64,000 nt of DNA from RSA9 sp036381195 (GTDB lineage: Bacteria; Gemmatimonadota; Gemmatimonadetes; Longimicrobiales; RSA9). Below the pieces are notes generated by a model. It did not search any database. It saw only the letters and a program-made list of their open reading frames with translations, and was not told the DNA's origin. Numbering within the stretch: position 1 is the stretch's first letter; each line of letters begins with the position of its first letter. Both the position numbers and the translations under genes were made by a program. Positions 18,607 to 26,037 of this stretch are shown one piece after another. Location: the NCBI GenBank assembly GCA_036381195.1, contig DASVDH010000033.1, positions 44,765-108,764 on the forward strand, read 5' to 3'.

Positions 18607-19671
18607 TCACGCCGCGGCGCCGAGTCGCGAATCGGACGGGGCGCGGGCTCTCGCCCGGCAAGCTTCCCGGTACCAGGCGACGTAGTCGGCGACCATGCGT
18701 TCCCGCCCGAAGCGTTCGATCGCGCGCGCGCGGCAGGCCTCGCGGTCGAACCCGGCGAGCCCATTCCGCACCACGTCCACCATCGCGTCCGCGTCGGGGG
18801 CGAGGAAACCGGTCCACCCCTCGTCGATCAGTTCGGGCGCACTGCCGCGCGGAAAGGCGATCACGGGGCAGCCGCACAGCATGGCCTCGACCATGATCAG
18901 GCCGAACGGTTCCTCCCACAGGAGGGGCATGACCAGGGCGCGCGCGCTGCGCAGCAGGGCTGTCTTGCGGCGCATCCCGACCTTCCCCACGTAGTGCACG
19001 TGGGGCCGCCGGAGCCGCGGCTCGATTTCGCGAGCCGCGAAACCGGGCGGATGGTCCTCCACGTGGATCGCGCCCGCCACCACGATGGATACCCCCGCAC
19101 GTTCCGCCACGTCCATCGCCACGTGCGGCCCCTTCGGCTCGGACAGCCGGCCGATGAAGCAGACGTGGTCGCCGGCCCTGGTTTCACCCGCGTAGCGCGG
19201 GGCATGCAACCCGTGGTGGATCGTGCGGATCCGGGGCAGCGCGACTTCGAGCTGGCGCTGCCGCTCGCTGATCGCGGTGTAGAACACCCCCGGAAAGAAT
19301 GGATAGTAGGCCGAGCACCTCTCGTCCCGCTCGTGATGGAGCGTGTACACGAACGGGATATCCGGGATGAGGCGGGTGAGCGCCAGGGCCTCGGCGCTGT
19401 GCGCGTGCACCACGTCGAAGCTCCCCTGCGCGATCCGGGAGATCGCCCAGCTACAGTGGTTCAGGGCCATGAGACCGTCGGGCGGCCAGGACGCGCGCGG
19501 CAGCAGCCACTCCAGGCGAGCCGAGGTGCGTGAGTCGCCGGTCGCGAACAGGACGACCTGGTGACCGGCGGCGATGAGGCCCTCGGCCAGCTCGTGGATG
19601 ACCAGCTCGGTCCCGCCGTAATCCGCCGGCGGGACGGCCACGAAGGGTGTGGATACCAGTGCGATTCGCAT
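18607..19671 (-). CDS. GT4-family glycosyltransferase
   Basis: A 354-aa GT-B fold glycosyltransferase. The N-domain begins MRIALVSTPFVAVPPADYGGTE, shown to 20 residues or less as MRIALVSTPF and PPADYGGTE. The sugar-nucleotide-binding domain has FIGRLSEPKGPHVAM and the GT4 E-x7-E motif EEPFGLIMVEAM near residues 252-263, followed by CGCPVIAF. No signal or membrane anchor is visible, so it is cytoplasmic. The start ATG 19671 is chosen because it begins the first beta strand. Upstream of it there is no purine-rich site, so initiation may be leaderless or weak. It forms a two-gene unit with the amylo-glucosidase; donor and acceptor are unknown. Confidence 0.88.
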   Translation of the reverse strand: MRIALVSTPFVAVPPADYGGTELVIHELAEGLIAAGHQVVLFATGDSRTSARLEWLLPRASWPPDGLMALNHCSWAISRIAQGSFDVVHAHSAEALALTRLIPDIPFVYTLHHERDERCSAYYPFFPGVFYTAISERQRQLEVALPRIRTIHHGLHAPRYAGETRAGDHVCFIGRLSEPKGPHVAMDVAERAGVSIVVAGAIHVEDHPPGFAAREIEPRLRRPHVHYVGKVGMRRKTALLRSARALVMPLLWEEPFGLIMVEAMLCGCPVIAFPRGSAPELIDEGWTGFLAPDADAMVDVVRNGLAGFDREACRARAIERFGRERMVADYVAWYREACRARARAPSDSRLGAAA

Positions 19672-19771
19672 CGGAGGAACTGGGCCGGGGTCCGGGCCCC
19701 GCCGGTGCGTCCGGGGAGGCCCTCCGGCCTGCTTCGGGAGCAAGAGATGTTCCAGGCCGGCACCGCGTTGC

Positions 19772-19801
19772 TTGACACCCGCGCGGGCCCGGGTCTAAGA
19801 T
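19772..19801 (+). promoter_or_regulatory. Sigma-70 promoter for the PTS-IIA / PII-like genes
   Basis: TTGACA (19772-19777) and TAAGAT (19796-19801) with an 18-bp spacer that is itself a GC palindrome (CCCGCGCGGGCCCGGG). The start codon is about 30 bases downstream of the predicted start site. The match to consensus is very good for a GC-rich genome. Confidence 0.72.
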
Positions 19802-19837
19802 GGCACCAGCGGCCCGGCCGCGGGTACCTAGCCGGAC

Positions 19838-20302
19838 ATGAGACTGCGCGAGTATCTTCGTCCCGAACTCATCGTTCTCGATCTCGAAGCGCGAAACGGC
19901 GCTGAAGTGATCCAGACGCTGGTTCGGCGGATGGCGGAACGCGAGGCCGTCGCCGACCCTGCTGCGATCGAGAAGGCGTTGCTCGCGCGGGAAGCCGTCC
20001 ACACGACGGCGATGGGGAATGGCGTGGCGGTGCCGCACGCCACGGTTGCGGGGCTGGACGGCCCCGTGGTGATGGTGGCCGTCGCGCGTGATGGGGTGAG
20101 GTACGGTCCGGCCGGCCTCGAACCCGTGCGACTTTTCTTCGTGCTGCTCTCGCCGCCCGACCGTGCCGGGCTGCACATCAAGCTGCTCGCGCGGATCGCG
20201 CGGCTGGTGCGGCATCCGGGATTGGTCGAGCGGCTGGAAGGAGCCGCGAGTCCGGATGCGCTGCTCCGGGACCTCGAGCGCATCGATGCCCAGCACGTGT
20301 GA
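19838..20302 (+). CDS. PTS EIIA type-2 (PtsN-like) phosphocarrier domain protein
   Basis: A stand-alone 154-aa EIIA of the fructose/nitrogen-regulatory class. The phospho-accepting His67 lies in MGNGVAVPHATV, and the rest follows PtsN: REAVHTTAMGNG before it and PVRLFFVLLSPPDRAGLHIKLLARIARL after it. No membrane-spanning EIIC or EIIB is encoded nearby, so a regulatory rather than transport role is likely. It is followed nine bases later by a PII-like gene under the same promoter. That makes a compact putative signalling pair joining PTS phosphorylation to a nucleotide-sensing protein. Confidence 0.9.
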   Translation: MRLREYLRPELIVLDLEARNGAEVIQTLVRRMAEREAVADPAAIEKALLAREAVHTTAMGNGVAVPHATVAGLDGPVVMVAVARDGVRYGPAGLEPVRLFFVLLSPPDRAGLHIKLLARIARLVRHPGLVERLEGAASPDALLRDLERIDAQHV

Positions 20303-20311
20303 GGGCCGGCG

Positions 20312-20665
20312 ATGCAACTGCTGATCGCGGTCATCAACCAGGAGGAGAAGCTCGACGAGATCCTGTCGGGCTTCCTCGAGCTCGGCATCACCGGCGCGAC
20401 GATCATCGCTAGTGAGGGGATGGGGCGCGTCCTTTCGCACGACATCCCCATTTTCGCCGGCCTGCAGACGCTCCTCGCCCGGTCCCGGCCGCAGAACCAG
20501 ACGATCTTCAGCGTGATCAACGAGGACGAAAAGGTGGACGGCGCGATCGCCCTCCTGCAGGAGATCTGCGGCAACCTGGAGAATCCCGCGACCGGCATCG
20601 CGTTCACGGTGCCGGTGACGCGGGTGGTGGGGCTCGCGCCCGAGCTGGGCGAAGGGGAGCTTTGA
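20312..20665 (+). CDS. PII-like (nitrogen-regulatory-fold) protein
   Basis: A 117-residue ferredoxin-like PII-type protein. The N-terminal strand LLIAVINQEEKLDEILSGF and the turn ELGITGATIIASEGMGR match PII proteins at the start of the T-loop. The usual T-loop uridylylation Tyr and the canonical PII signatures are absent; the loop region instead reads VLSHDIPIFAGLQTLL. This is therefore a PII-like variant whose ligand cannot be predicted. It lies directly behind the PTS-IIA gene. Such proteins may form trimers and control a transporter or enzyme, but no partner is encoded beside it. Confidence 0.8.
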   Translation: MQLLIAVINQEEKLDEILSGFLELGITGATIIASEGMGRVLSHDIPIFAGLQTLLARSRPQNQTIFSVINEDEKVDGAIALLQEICGNLENPATGIAFTVPVTRVVGLAPELGEGEL

Positions 20666-21104
20666 CGGACGGGCGCCGTGCCTGCGGCGCGGCGTGCGCG
20701 GCGGCGGGAACGGCCGGCGCGTGCTGAGCCCGCTGCGGGATGTCCTCCGGCCCTTTTCCTGCCGGCCCCGGCGGACGCGCGCACTTTCCTCACGGTTCCC
20801 CTTCCCTGCCGCGGCATCCCTTTCCCTCCCCGGAATTCCCGCTCGGCCCGCACGTTTGTCTTGATCGGCCTGGCCATGGCGATCGCCATCGCGTTAGCTT
20901 ACGGCGTGGTGCAGGCCGACGGGGTCGCCGTGGGGAGGGGCGTGTTCACGCGGTGGCCCCTCGCGTGGAGGTCAGCGAGCTGATCGGGCCGCTCATGATC
21001 CTGGAAACGATGCGACGGAGCGGCGGGCTCGGCCGGCCGGCGCCACCGGCGGGCGGCGGCGGCGCTGCCGGGCAGGTGGAGAGCCCGCGCTTCGGGGCCC
21101 CGCG
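20666..21104 (+). other. 439-nt gap without a convincing gene
   Basis: Between the PII-like gene and the nitrilase-family gene I find no well-supported coding region. One frame around 20850-20980 encodes a short hydrophobic helix (VLIGLAMAIAIALAYGVVQ) followed by a charged end, which could be a small single-pass membrane protein or a decayed one. Its upstream part is low-complexity Arg/Ala/Pro typical of a GC-rich shadow. No terminator or clear promoter was identified. Confidence 0.4.
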
Positions 21105-21959
21105 ATGAGTGGCCGGCTGCGGCTGGCCGTCTTCCAGTCCGCACCGGTGCTGCGCGACCCCGAGGAGAACGCACGGCGGATCGCGGAAGCGGCGGGTCGG
21201 ACACGCGCGGACCTGGTCCTCACGCCGGAGCTCTCGCTGACCGGGTACGATGTGGGAGACGATGCGGCGCGCCTCGCGGTCGTCGCGCAGGTGGGCGGCG
21301 CGGCTCCCTTCGCCGGGCTGGGGGAGGCGGCCGTGCTGGTCGGGCTGGTCGAGCGCGGGGAGGCCGGGCTCCACTACAACACGGCCGCGCTGGTGCGAGA
21401 CGGCCGCATCGCATTCCGGCATCGGAAGCTGTACCTGCCCACCTACGGGATGTTCGATGAAGGCCGCATCTTCGCCCGGGGCGCCGAGCTGGGCACGTTC
21501 GACGCCGCCGAGGGCTGGCGCGCGGGCGTGCTGATCTGCGAAGATCTGTGGCACCCCGCGCTGGCGTACGTCCTCGCGATGTCGGGCATCCACCTGCTGC
21601 TCGTGCAGGCGGCCGCGCCCGGGCGCGGAGTGGCGGAGGGCGGCGAGGCGGGTGGCCGGTTCGCTTCCTGGGACGTGTGGGAGCGCATCGTCCGCGTGAC
21701 GGCGCAGCTCTACGGCATCTACGTTGCACTGGCCAACCGCGCCGGCGTCGAAGGCGCGGTCACGTTCGCGGGCGGGTCGCTGATCGCCGGGCCGGACGGC
21801 AGCGTCCTGGCGCGGGGCCCCGAGGAGGGCGAGGCCGTGCTCGAGGCCGAGCTGGACGCCGACGAGGTGCGGCGGGCACGAACGCCGGGCGCGCACCTGC
21901 GGGATGACGACCCGCGCCTGACGTTGCGCCTGCTGGCCCGCCTCGTGGGGGAGCCGTGA
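21105..21959 (+). CDS. Carbon-nitrogen hydrolase, NAD-synthetase glutaminase type
   Basis: A 284-aa nitrilase-superfamily protein with the full catalytic triad Glu42 (LTPELSLTGY), Lys108 (HRKLYLPTYGMFDE) and Cys145 (LICEDLWHP). The LPTYG-x-FDE segment after the lysine is the form seen in the glutaminase domain of glutamine-dependent NAD synthetase, which delivers ammonia to NadE. Here the domain is a separate polypeptide, and the next gene (4-base GTGA overlap) is the synthetase-like half. That makes a split NAD synthetase the likely origin. The partner has lost its ATP-binding motif, so the pair may have another amidase function. The start is ATG 21105, with no strong ribosome site. Confidence 0.85.
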   Translation: MSGRLRLAVFQSAPVLRDPEENARRIAEAAGRTRADLVLTPELSLTGYDVGDDAARLAVVAQVGGAAPFAGLGEAAVLVGLVERGEAGLHYNTAALVRDGRIAFRHRKLYLPTYGMFDEGRIFARGAELGTFDAAEGWRAGVLICEDLWHPALAYVLAMSGIHLLLVQAAAPGRGVAEGGEAGGRFASWDVWERIVRVTAQLYGIYVALANRAGVEGAVTFAGGSLIAGPDGSVLARGPEEGEAVLEAELDADEVRRARTPGAHLRDDDPRLTLRLLARLVGEP

Positions 21960-22627
21960 GCCACGATGCCGTGGCCCGCCGGGTGGCGGCGGTGGTCGGC
22001 GGCGTGGTCCGTCAGGCGGTCGTGGACGCGAGGGCCGCCGGCGTGGTCCTGCTCGACGACGGCTCGGCGGAGGCGCGCCTGGCCGGCGCATGGTGTCGGG
22101 CCGCGCTCGGCCCGGAGCGGTTCTGGGCGGTGCCGGCGCCGCCGGCCTCGGCGGCCGAAGCGCTCGCTGCCGCGGCACCCGGCGTGTTTCCCGCGGCTGC
22201 ACTCGCCGCCGCTCCGGCAGAGGTGCACCGGCTGGCGGGCCGGCTCGTGGCGCTCGGGCAGGGTGCCCTCCTCGCGCATCCGGCCAACAAGACGGAGTTG
22301 CTGCTCAGCTCCCGCATGCCGCCCGAGCCGCTCCTGCCGCTGGGCGACCTCTACGCCAGCGAGGTCGAGCGGCTTGCCGGGAGCTGGTCGGCGTCGCCCG
22401 AGGTCGCCGAGCTCGCGGCCCGAGCGGGAGGGATCGCGGCGCTGGACCGCGCGCTCGCCGCGCTACTGGAGGAGCGGCGGCCGCCGGAGGCGGCGCTCGC
22501 GTCGCTCCCCGCTGGCGCAGGACGCGCGGTGCTGTCCGCCCTGGAGGCCGGACGCTTCGCGCACCGGCGGGTCGGCCTCGTGCCGAAGCTGTCGCGCAGG
22601 ACCCTGGGAGTCGACTACTTCGCCTGA
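21956..22627 (+). CDS. Degenerate NAD-synthetase-like (NadE) protein
   Basis: A 223-aa protein aligned by eye with NAD synthetase: ANKTELLLS (110-118) matches the GT-x-NKTEL motif, PLGDLYASEV (128-137) matches the following P-(L/I)-GDLYK-x-(Q/E)-V segment, and the end PKLSRRTLGVDYF matches the usual PKLS/VSxRxxGxDxR tail. The PP-loop SGGxDS expected near residue 34 is replaced by DDGSAEA, and the Asp-rich loop before PLGD is missing. The length is about 50 short. ATP-dependent amidation therefore looks lost, leaving a possible scaffold or ammonia-channel partner. It overlaps the glutaminase-like gene by GTGA, so the two are made together. Confidence 0.72.
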   Translation: MSHDAVARRVAAVVGGVVRQAVVDARAAGVVLLDDGSAEARLAGAWCRAALGPERFWAVPAPPASAAEALAAAAPGVFPAAALAAAPAEVHRLAGRLVALGQGALLAHPANKTELLLSSRMPPEPLLPLGDLYASEVERLAGSWSASPEVAELAARAGGIAALDRALAALLEERRPPEAALASLPAGAGRAVLSALEAGRFAHRRVGLVPKLSRRTLGVDYFA

Positions 22628-22648
22628 ACCCCCTGCAGCGGGAGGCGC

Positions 22649-23248
22649 GTGGTGGCGTGGACCGTCGTGCTGGGTTCGATCCAGGCCGCTCCCGACGTCG
22701 TGGACCGACTGGAGCGGATCGCCTGGGCGCAATGGGTCACGGCGATCGGCACCGTGCTCGTCGCGCTGATGGCCATCGGCGTCGCCGTGGCCGTGTTCGT
22801 CTCGCTCCGCGCGCTCGCCCGGAGGGCGGAGGCCATGGAGCGGACGCTGGCGCGGCTCGAGCCCCGAGTGGAGCCGTTGCTGGATCGCGCGGGTAAGATC
22901 GCGGAAGACGCGAGCCACGTGAGTCACACGTTCCGGGAGGAGGTCGCGCGTGCCGCGGAGCTCCTCACGGACGTGAACGAGAGGCTGCGGGCCGGCCTCG
23001 ACGACGCGGAGGACCGGCTGCGGCGCTTCGGCGCGGTGCTGCGCGTGGTGCAACGCGAAGCCGAGACCTTGCTCGTGGAAGGCGCCGCAGCGGCGCGCGG
23101 TGTGCACGTGGCGGCAGAGCGGCTACGGGGCGCCGGCCCGAGGCGCCGGCGCAGGGGGCACGCCGGGGAGCTGGATTTCGAGGTCGACGATGTCGAGGCG
23201 GGGCTGCCGCCGGCCCGGCAGCGCTCGCCGGCTCCGGATGAGGACTGA
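22649..23248 (+). CDS. Single-pass membrane protein with long coiled coil (DUF948-like)
   Basis: A 199-aa protein: one hydrophobic helix at about 29-53 (WVTAIGTVLVALMAIGVAVAVF), then an amphipathic helical region with LEPRVEPLLDRAGKIAEDASHVS and LTDVNERLRAGLDDAEDRLRR repeats (given in parts), then a disordered Arg-rich/acidic tail. The architecture is that of DUF948-type general-stress proteins, which tether a coiled coil to the membrane. The start is GTG 22649 with a GGGAGG site. It is followed by a YtxH-type gene, a combination typical of such pairs. Function is unknown; a role in envelope stress would be a guess. Confidence 0.75.
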   Translation: MVAWTVVLGSIQAAPDVVDRLERIAWAQWVTAIGTVLVALMAIGVAVAVFVSLRALARRAEAMERTLARLEPRVEPLLDRAGKIAEDASHVSHTFREEVARAAELLTDVNERLRAGLDDAEDRLRRFGAVLRVVQREAETLLVEGAAAARGVHVAAERLRGAGPRRRRRGHAGELDFEVDDVEAGLPPARQRSPAPDED

Positions 23249-23281
23249 CGCCGGGCTGCGGCATGACGGAGGTCTGAGACG

Positions 23282-23632
23282 ATGGCGCAACACGATGCAA
23301 GGGACTTCGTGGCGGCGTTCGTGGTCGGAGCGGCGCTGGGCGCGGCGGCCGCGCTCCTGCTGAGGCCCGAACCGCCCACCCGCGCGCAACGCATCCTGCG
23401 CGACCTGGATCCCTACCGCAAGCGCATCGGCAAGCGGGTGCGGCGCATGTCGCGCGGCCTGACGAATCGCCGAGGCCTCAAAGCGGATCTCCTCTCGTTG
23501 GGCCGCGATCTCCTGCAGGACCTACGCGCCGAGGCGGACCAGATCGTCGCGGACGCCCGTGCGGAGATCTCCCGCGCGGTCGAGGAAGAGGTGGAGCGGA
23601 CGCGCCGGCAGCGCGGCCGGGTCCGGGCCTGA
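23282..23632 (+). CDS. YtxH-like small membrane protein
   Basis: A 116-residue protein with a glycine/alanine-rich hydrophobic segment (FVAAFVVGAALGAAAALLL, about 9-27) and then a basic, helical coiled-coil tail (RIGKRVRRMSRG ... DLRAEADQIVADARAEI). YtxH family members share exactly this layout, an N-terminal anchor plus amphipathic helix, and are stress-linked in Gram-positive bacteria. It follows the DUF948-like gene by 33 bases. Molecular function is not known. Confidence 0.78.
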   Translation: MAQHDARDFVAAFVVGAALGAAAALLLRPEPPTRAQRILRDLDPYRKRIGKRVRRMSRGLTNRRGLKADLLSLGRDLLQDLRAEADQIVADARAEISRAVEEEVERTRRQRGRVRA

Positions 23633-23655
23633 ACGCGAGCATCGGACGGCCGCTG

Positions 23656-24576
23656 TTGCGCGCGTTGTTGACGATCGCCGGGGCTCTCGCCCTGTTGTTG
23701 CTCCTTCCGGATGCCGCCTTCGCGTTCGGCCCGGCCACCCACGTCTACCTGGGCACCCACCTGCTGGATGCATTGCACCTGCTGCCCGAAACCCTCGCAT
23801 CCCTCCTGCGGATGCATCCGCAGAGCTTCCTCTACGGCTCGCTCGCGGCCGACATCTCCCTCGCCAAGAAGTACGTGCCGGCGGGGCGCCACTGCCATTT
23901 CTGGCACGTGGGTGAGGAGATCTACGAGGCGGCGGACAACGATCGCCTGCGGGCGGTCGGCCTGGGCTACCTCAGCCATCTCGCGGCGGACACCATCGCT
24001 CACAATTACTTCATCCCCAGGCAGCTCTTGCTGACCAGCTCGACGCGGGCGCTGGGACACTCCTACTGGGAGCATCGTCTGGACGTCCAGCTCGGCGAGC
24101 CCTTCACCGCACTCGCGCGCGAGGTGGTGATGGAGTACGACCACAGCGAGGCGGACGCCCTCTTCGATCGCGTCCTGAGCGGAACGATCTTCTCGTTCGA
24201 GACGAACCGCAGGATCTTCCGCGGCATGATCCGGTTCCAGGACAACGAGCGGTGGCAGAACGTGTTCGAGCGGGTGGTGCAGCGCTCGCGCTGGGACCTC
24301 GCCCAGCCGGATGTGGATGCCTACCTCTCGCGGGCGTTCGACCTGGTGGTGGACTACCTGGTTCGCCGGCGGGTGTCGGTGGCGGCACGGCTGGACCCGA
24401 CGGGGGACTTCAACCTCCAGCTCGCGAAAAAGGTGAGGCGGCTCGCGATCCGGGAGGGCGCACTGCGCCGGTCCGACTTGCTCCGCGAGCTGGCCGACGA
24501 CTTCTTCCCGCTGCCCTCGTTCGGCCTCGACTACTGGCAGCGGCGCAACGGCGCTGCCTCACTCTCCGCCGACTGA
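23656..24576 (+). CDS. Exported zinc-dependent phospholipase C-fold protein
   Basis: A 306-aa protein with a signal peptide (residues 1-23, ending AFAF) and the zinc-dependent phospholipase C (PF00882-like) arrangement: FGPATHVYLG with His29, an Asp66-containing LAADISLAKK, HCHFWHVGEE, the signature LGYLSHLAADTIAHNYF (His108, Asp112, His116) and HSYWEHRLD (His/Glu). These residues bind three zinc ions in the family. A TTG start at 23656 is used; no ATG fits the signal peptide. Whether it hydrolyses phospholipids is not certain, since many family members of this size are uncharacterised. Its 3' end meets gatB tail-to-tail with a nine-base gap. Confidence 0.85.
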   Translation: MRALLTIAGALALLLLLPDAAFAFGPATHVYLGTHLLDALHLLPETLASLLRMHPQSFLYGSLAADISLAKKYVPAGRHCHFWHVGEEIYEAADNDRLRAVGLGYLSHLAADTIAHNYFIPRQLLLTSSTRALGHSYWEHRLDVQLGEPFTALAREVVMEYDHSEADALFDRVLSGTIFSFETNRRIFRGMIRFQDNERWQNVFERVVQRSRWDLAQPDVDAYLSRAFDLVVDYLVRRRVSVAARLDPTGDFNLQLAKKVRRLAIREGALRRSDLLRELADDFFPLPSFGLDYWQRRNGAASLSAD

Positions 24577-24585
24577 GCGCCGTCG

Positions 24586-26037
24586 TTATCTCCCCGGCCT
24601 CTCGGGTGTACGCAGTCGCTCGCGCAGGATCTGCGATGCGCGGCGCGGGTCGGCCTTCCCGCGGGACCGCTTCATGACCTCGCCCATGAAGAAGCCCAGC
24701 AGCCGATCTTCGCCGGCGCGGTAGCGCTCCGCCTCGGCGGGATGCGCCGCGATCGCGGCATCCGCCCACTCCTCGAGCAGCGCAGTGTCGCTCACCTGTG
24801 CGAGTCCCTCCGCCTCCACGATCTCCGCCGCCGAGCGGCCGGTCTCGGCCATGCGCGCGAAGACCCTACGGCCTGCCGTCGTGGAGACGACGCCATCCGC
24901 GACCATGCGAATGAGCTCCGCCAGCCGCGCCGGGGTCACACGCAGGTCGGCCAGCGCGCACTGCTGCTGGTTCAACCAGCCCAGGACCTCGGTCATCACC
25001 CAGTTGCTCGCCGCCTTGGGATCCCCGGCTCGGGCGGCGACGGCCTCGTAGTAGTCTGCCAGCTCGCGCGTCGCCGTCAGCACGCCGGCGTCGTAGGCAG
25101 GAAGCCGGTACTGCTCGCGGAAGCGGCGGGCTCGAGCGGCCGGCAACTCCGGCAGCGATCCCCGGATCCGCTCGACCATCGCGCGCTCCAGGACGAGCTC
25201 CGGGAGGTCGGGATCCGCGAAGTAGCGGTAGTCGTGACTCTCCTCCTTGGAGCGCATCGGCCGGGCCTCGCCGCGCGCCGCATCCCAGAGCATCGTCTGG
25301 TGGACCACCGCCTCGCCCCTCTCCAGCAGGGCAACCTGGCGAGCGACCTCGAACTCGAGCGCCTTTTCCACGCTGGAGAACGAGTTCATGTTCTTGACCT
25401 CGGTCTTGGTCCCGAGGGCGGCCGACCCCGCCGGCCGGACCGAGACGTTGGCATCTACGCGCAGGCTCCCCTTCTCCATGTCGCAGTCGCTGACCTCCAG
25501 GTACTCGAGCAGTTGCTTGAGCTGGGTCAGCCATGCCCGGGCCGCGGCCGGCGAGCGCAGGTCCGGCTCGGTCACGATCTCGATCAGGGGCACGCCTGCA
25601 CGATTCAGGTCGATGGCCGTCCGGCCCGGCAGCCGGTCGTGCAACGACTTGCCCGCATCCTCTTCGAGGTGGATGCGGCGGATGCGGACCCGCCGCACCT
25701 CGCCCTCCGGCTCCTCCAGATCGAGCCACCCACCGGTCGCGAGCGGGCGGTCGAACTGCGTGATCTGGTATCCCTTGGGCAGGTCCGGGTAGAAGTAGTT
25801 CTTGCGGGCGAAGCGGCTGGACAGGTGCACGGTGCAGTTCAGGCCCAGGGCCGCGCGCACGCCCAGCTCGACGGCGCGGGCGTTGACGACCGGCAGGGCG
25901 CCCGGCAAGCCCAGGCACACCGGACAAACGTGCGTGTTCGGCTCGGCGCCGAACTCCGCCGAGTCCGAACAGAACATCTTGGTCACCGTCCGGAGCTGCA
26001 CGTGGATCTCAAGGCCGACCACCGCCTCGAACTTCAT
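24586..26037 (-). CDS. gatB: Asp/Glu-tRNA(Asn/Gln) amidotransferase subunit B
   Basis: GatB is the kinase/tRNA-binding subunit that activates misacylated Asp-tRNA(Asn) or Glu-tRNA(Gln) for amidation. The 483-aa product has the N-terminal cradle motif VGLEIHVQL, the Cys residues CPVCLG, GYQITQFDRPL, and RVDANVSVR with KTEVKNMNSF. The C-terminal helical and YqeY-type tail runs to the end. It starts at ATG 26037, overlapping the gatA stop by four bases (ATGA). Together with gatC and gatA the full heterotrimer is encoded, so the cell probably makes Asn-tRNA and/or Gln-tRNA by the indirect route. Confidence 0.97.
   Translation of the reverse strand: MKFEAVVGLEIHVQLRTVTKMFCSDSAEFGAEPNTHVCPVCLGLPGALPVVNARAVELGVRAALGLNCTVHLSSRFARKNYFYPDLPKGYQITQFDRPLATGGWLDLEEPEGEVRRVRIRRIHLEEDAGKSLHDRLPGRTAIDLNRAGVPLIEIVTEPDLRSPAAARAWLTQLKQLLEYLEVSDCDMEKGSLRVDANVSVRPAGSAALGTKTEVKNMNSFSSVEKALEFEVARQVALLERGEAVVHQTMLWDAARGEARPMRSKEESHDYRYFADPDLPELVLERAMVERIRGSLPELPAARARRFREQYRLPAYDAGVLTATRELADYYEAVAARAGDPKAASNWVMTEVLGWLNQQQCALADLRVTPARLAELIRMVADGVVSTTAGRRVFARMAETGRSAAEIVEAEGLAQVSDTALLEEWADAAIAAHPAEAERYRAGEDRLLGFFMGEVMKRSRGKADPRRASQILRERLRTPERPGR

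Noticed and set aside
20678..20983. A 101-codon frame with one hydrophobic helix after the PII-like gene
   Set aside because: The first half is Arg/Ala/Pro low complexity and there is no ribosome site; only the short helix looks protein-like.
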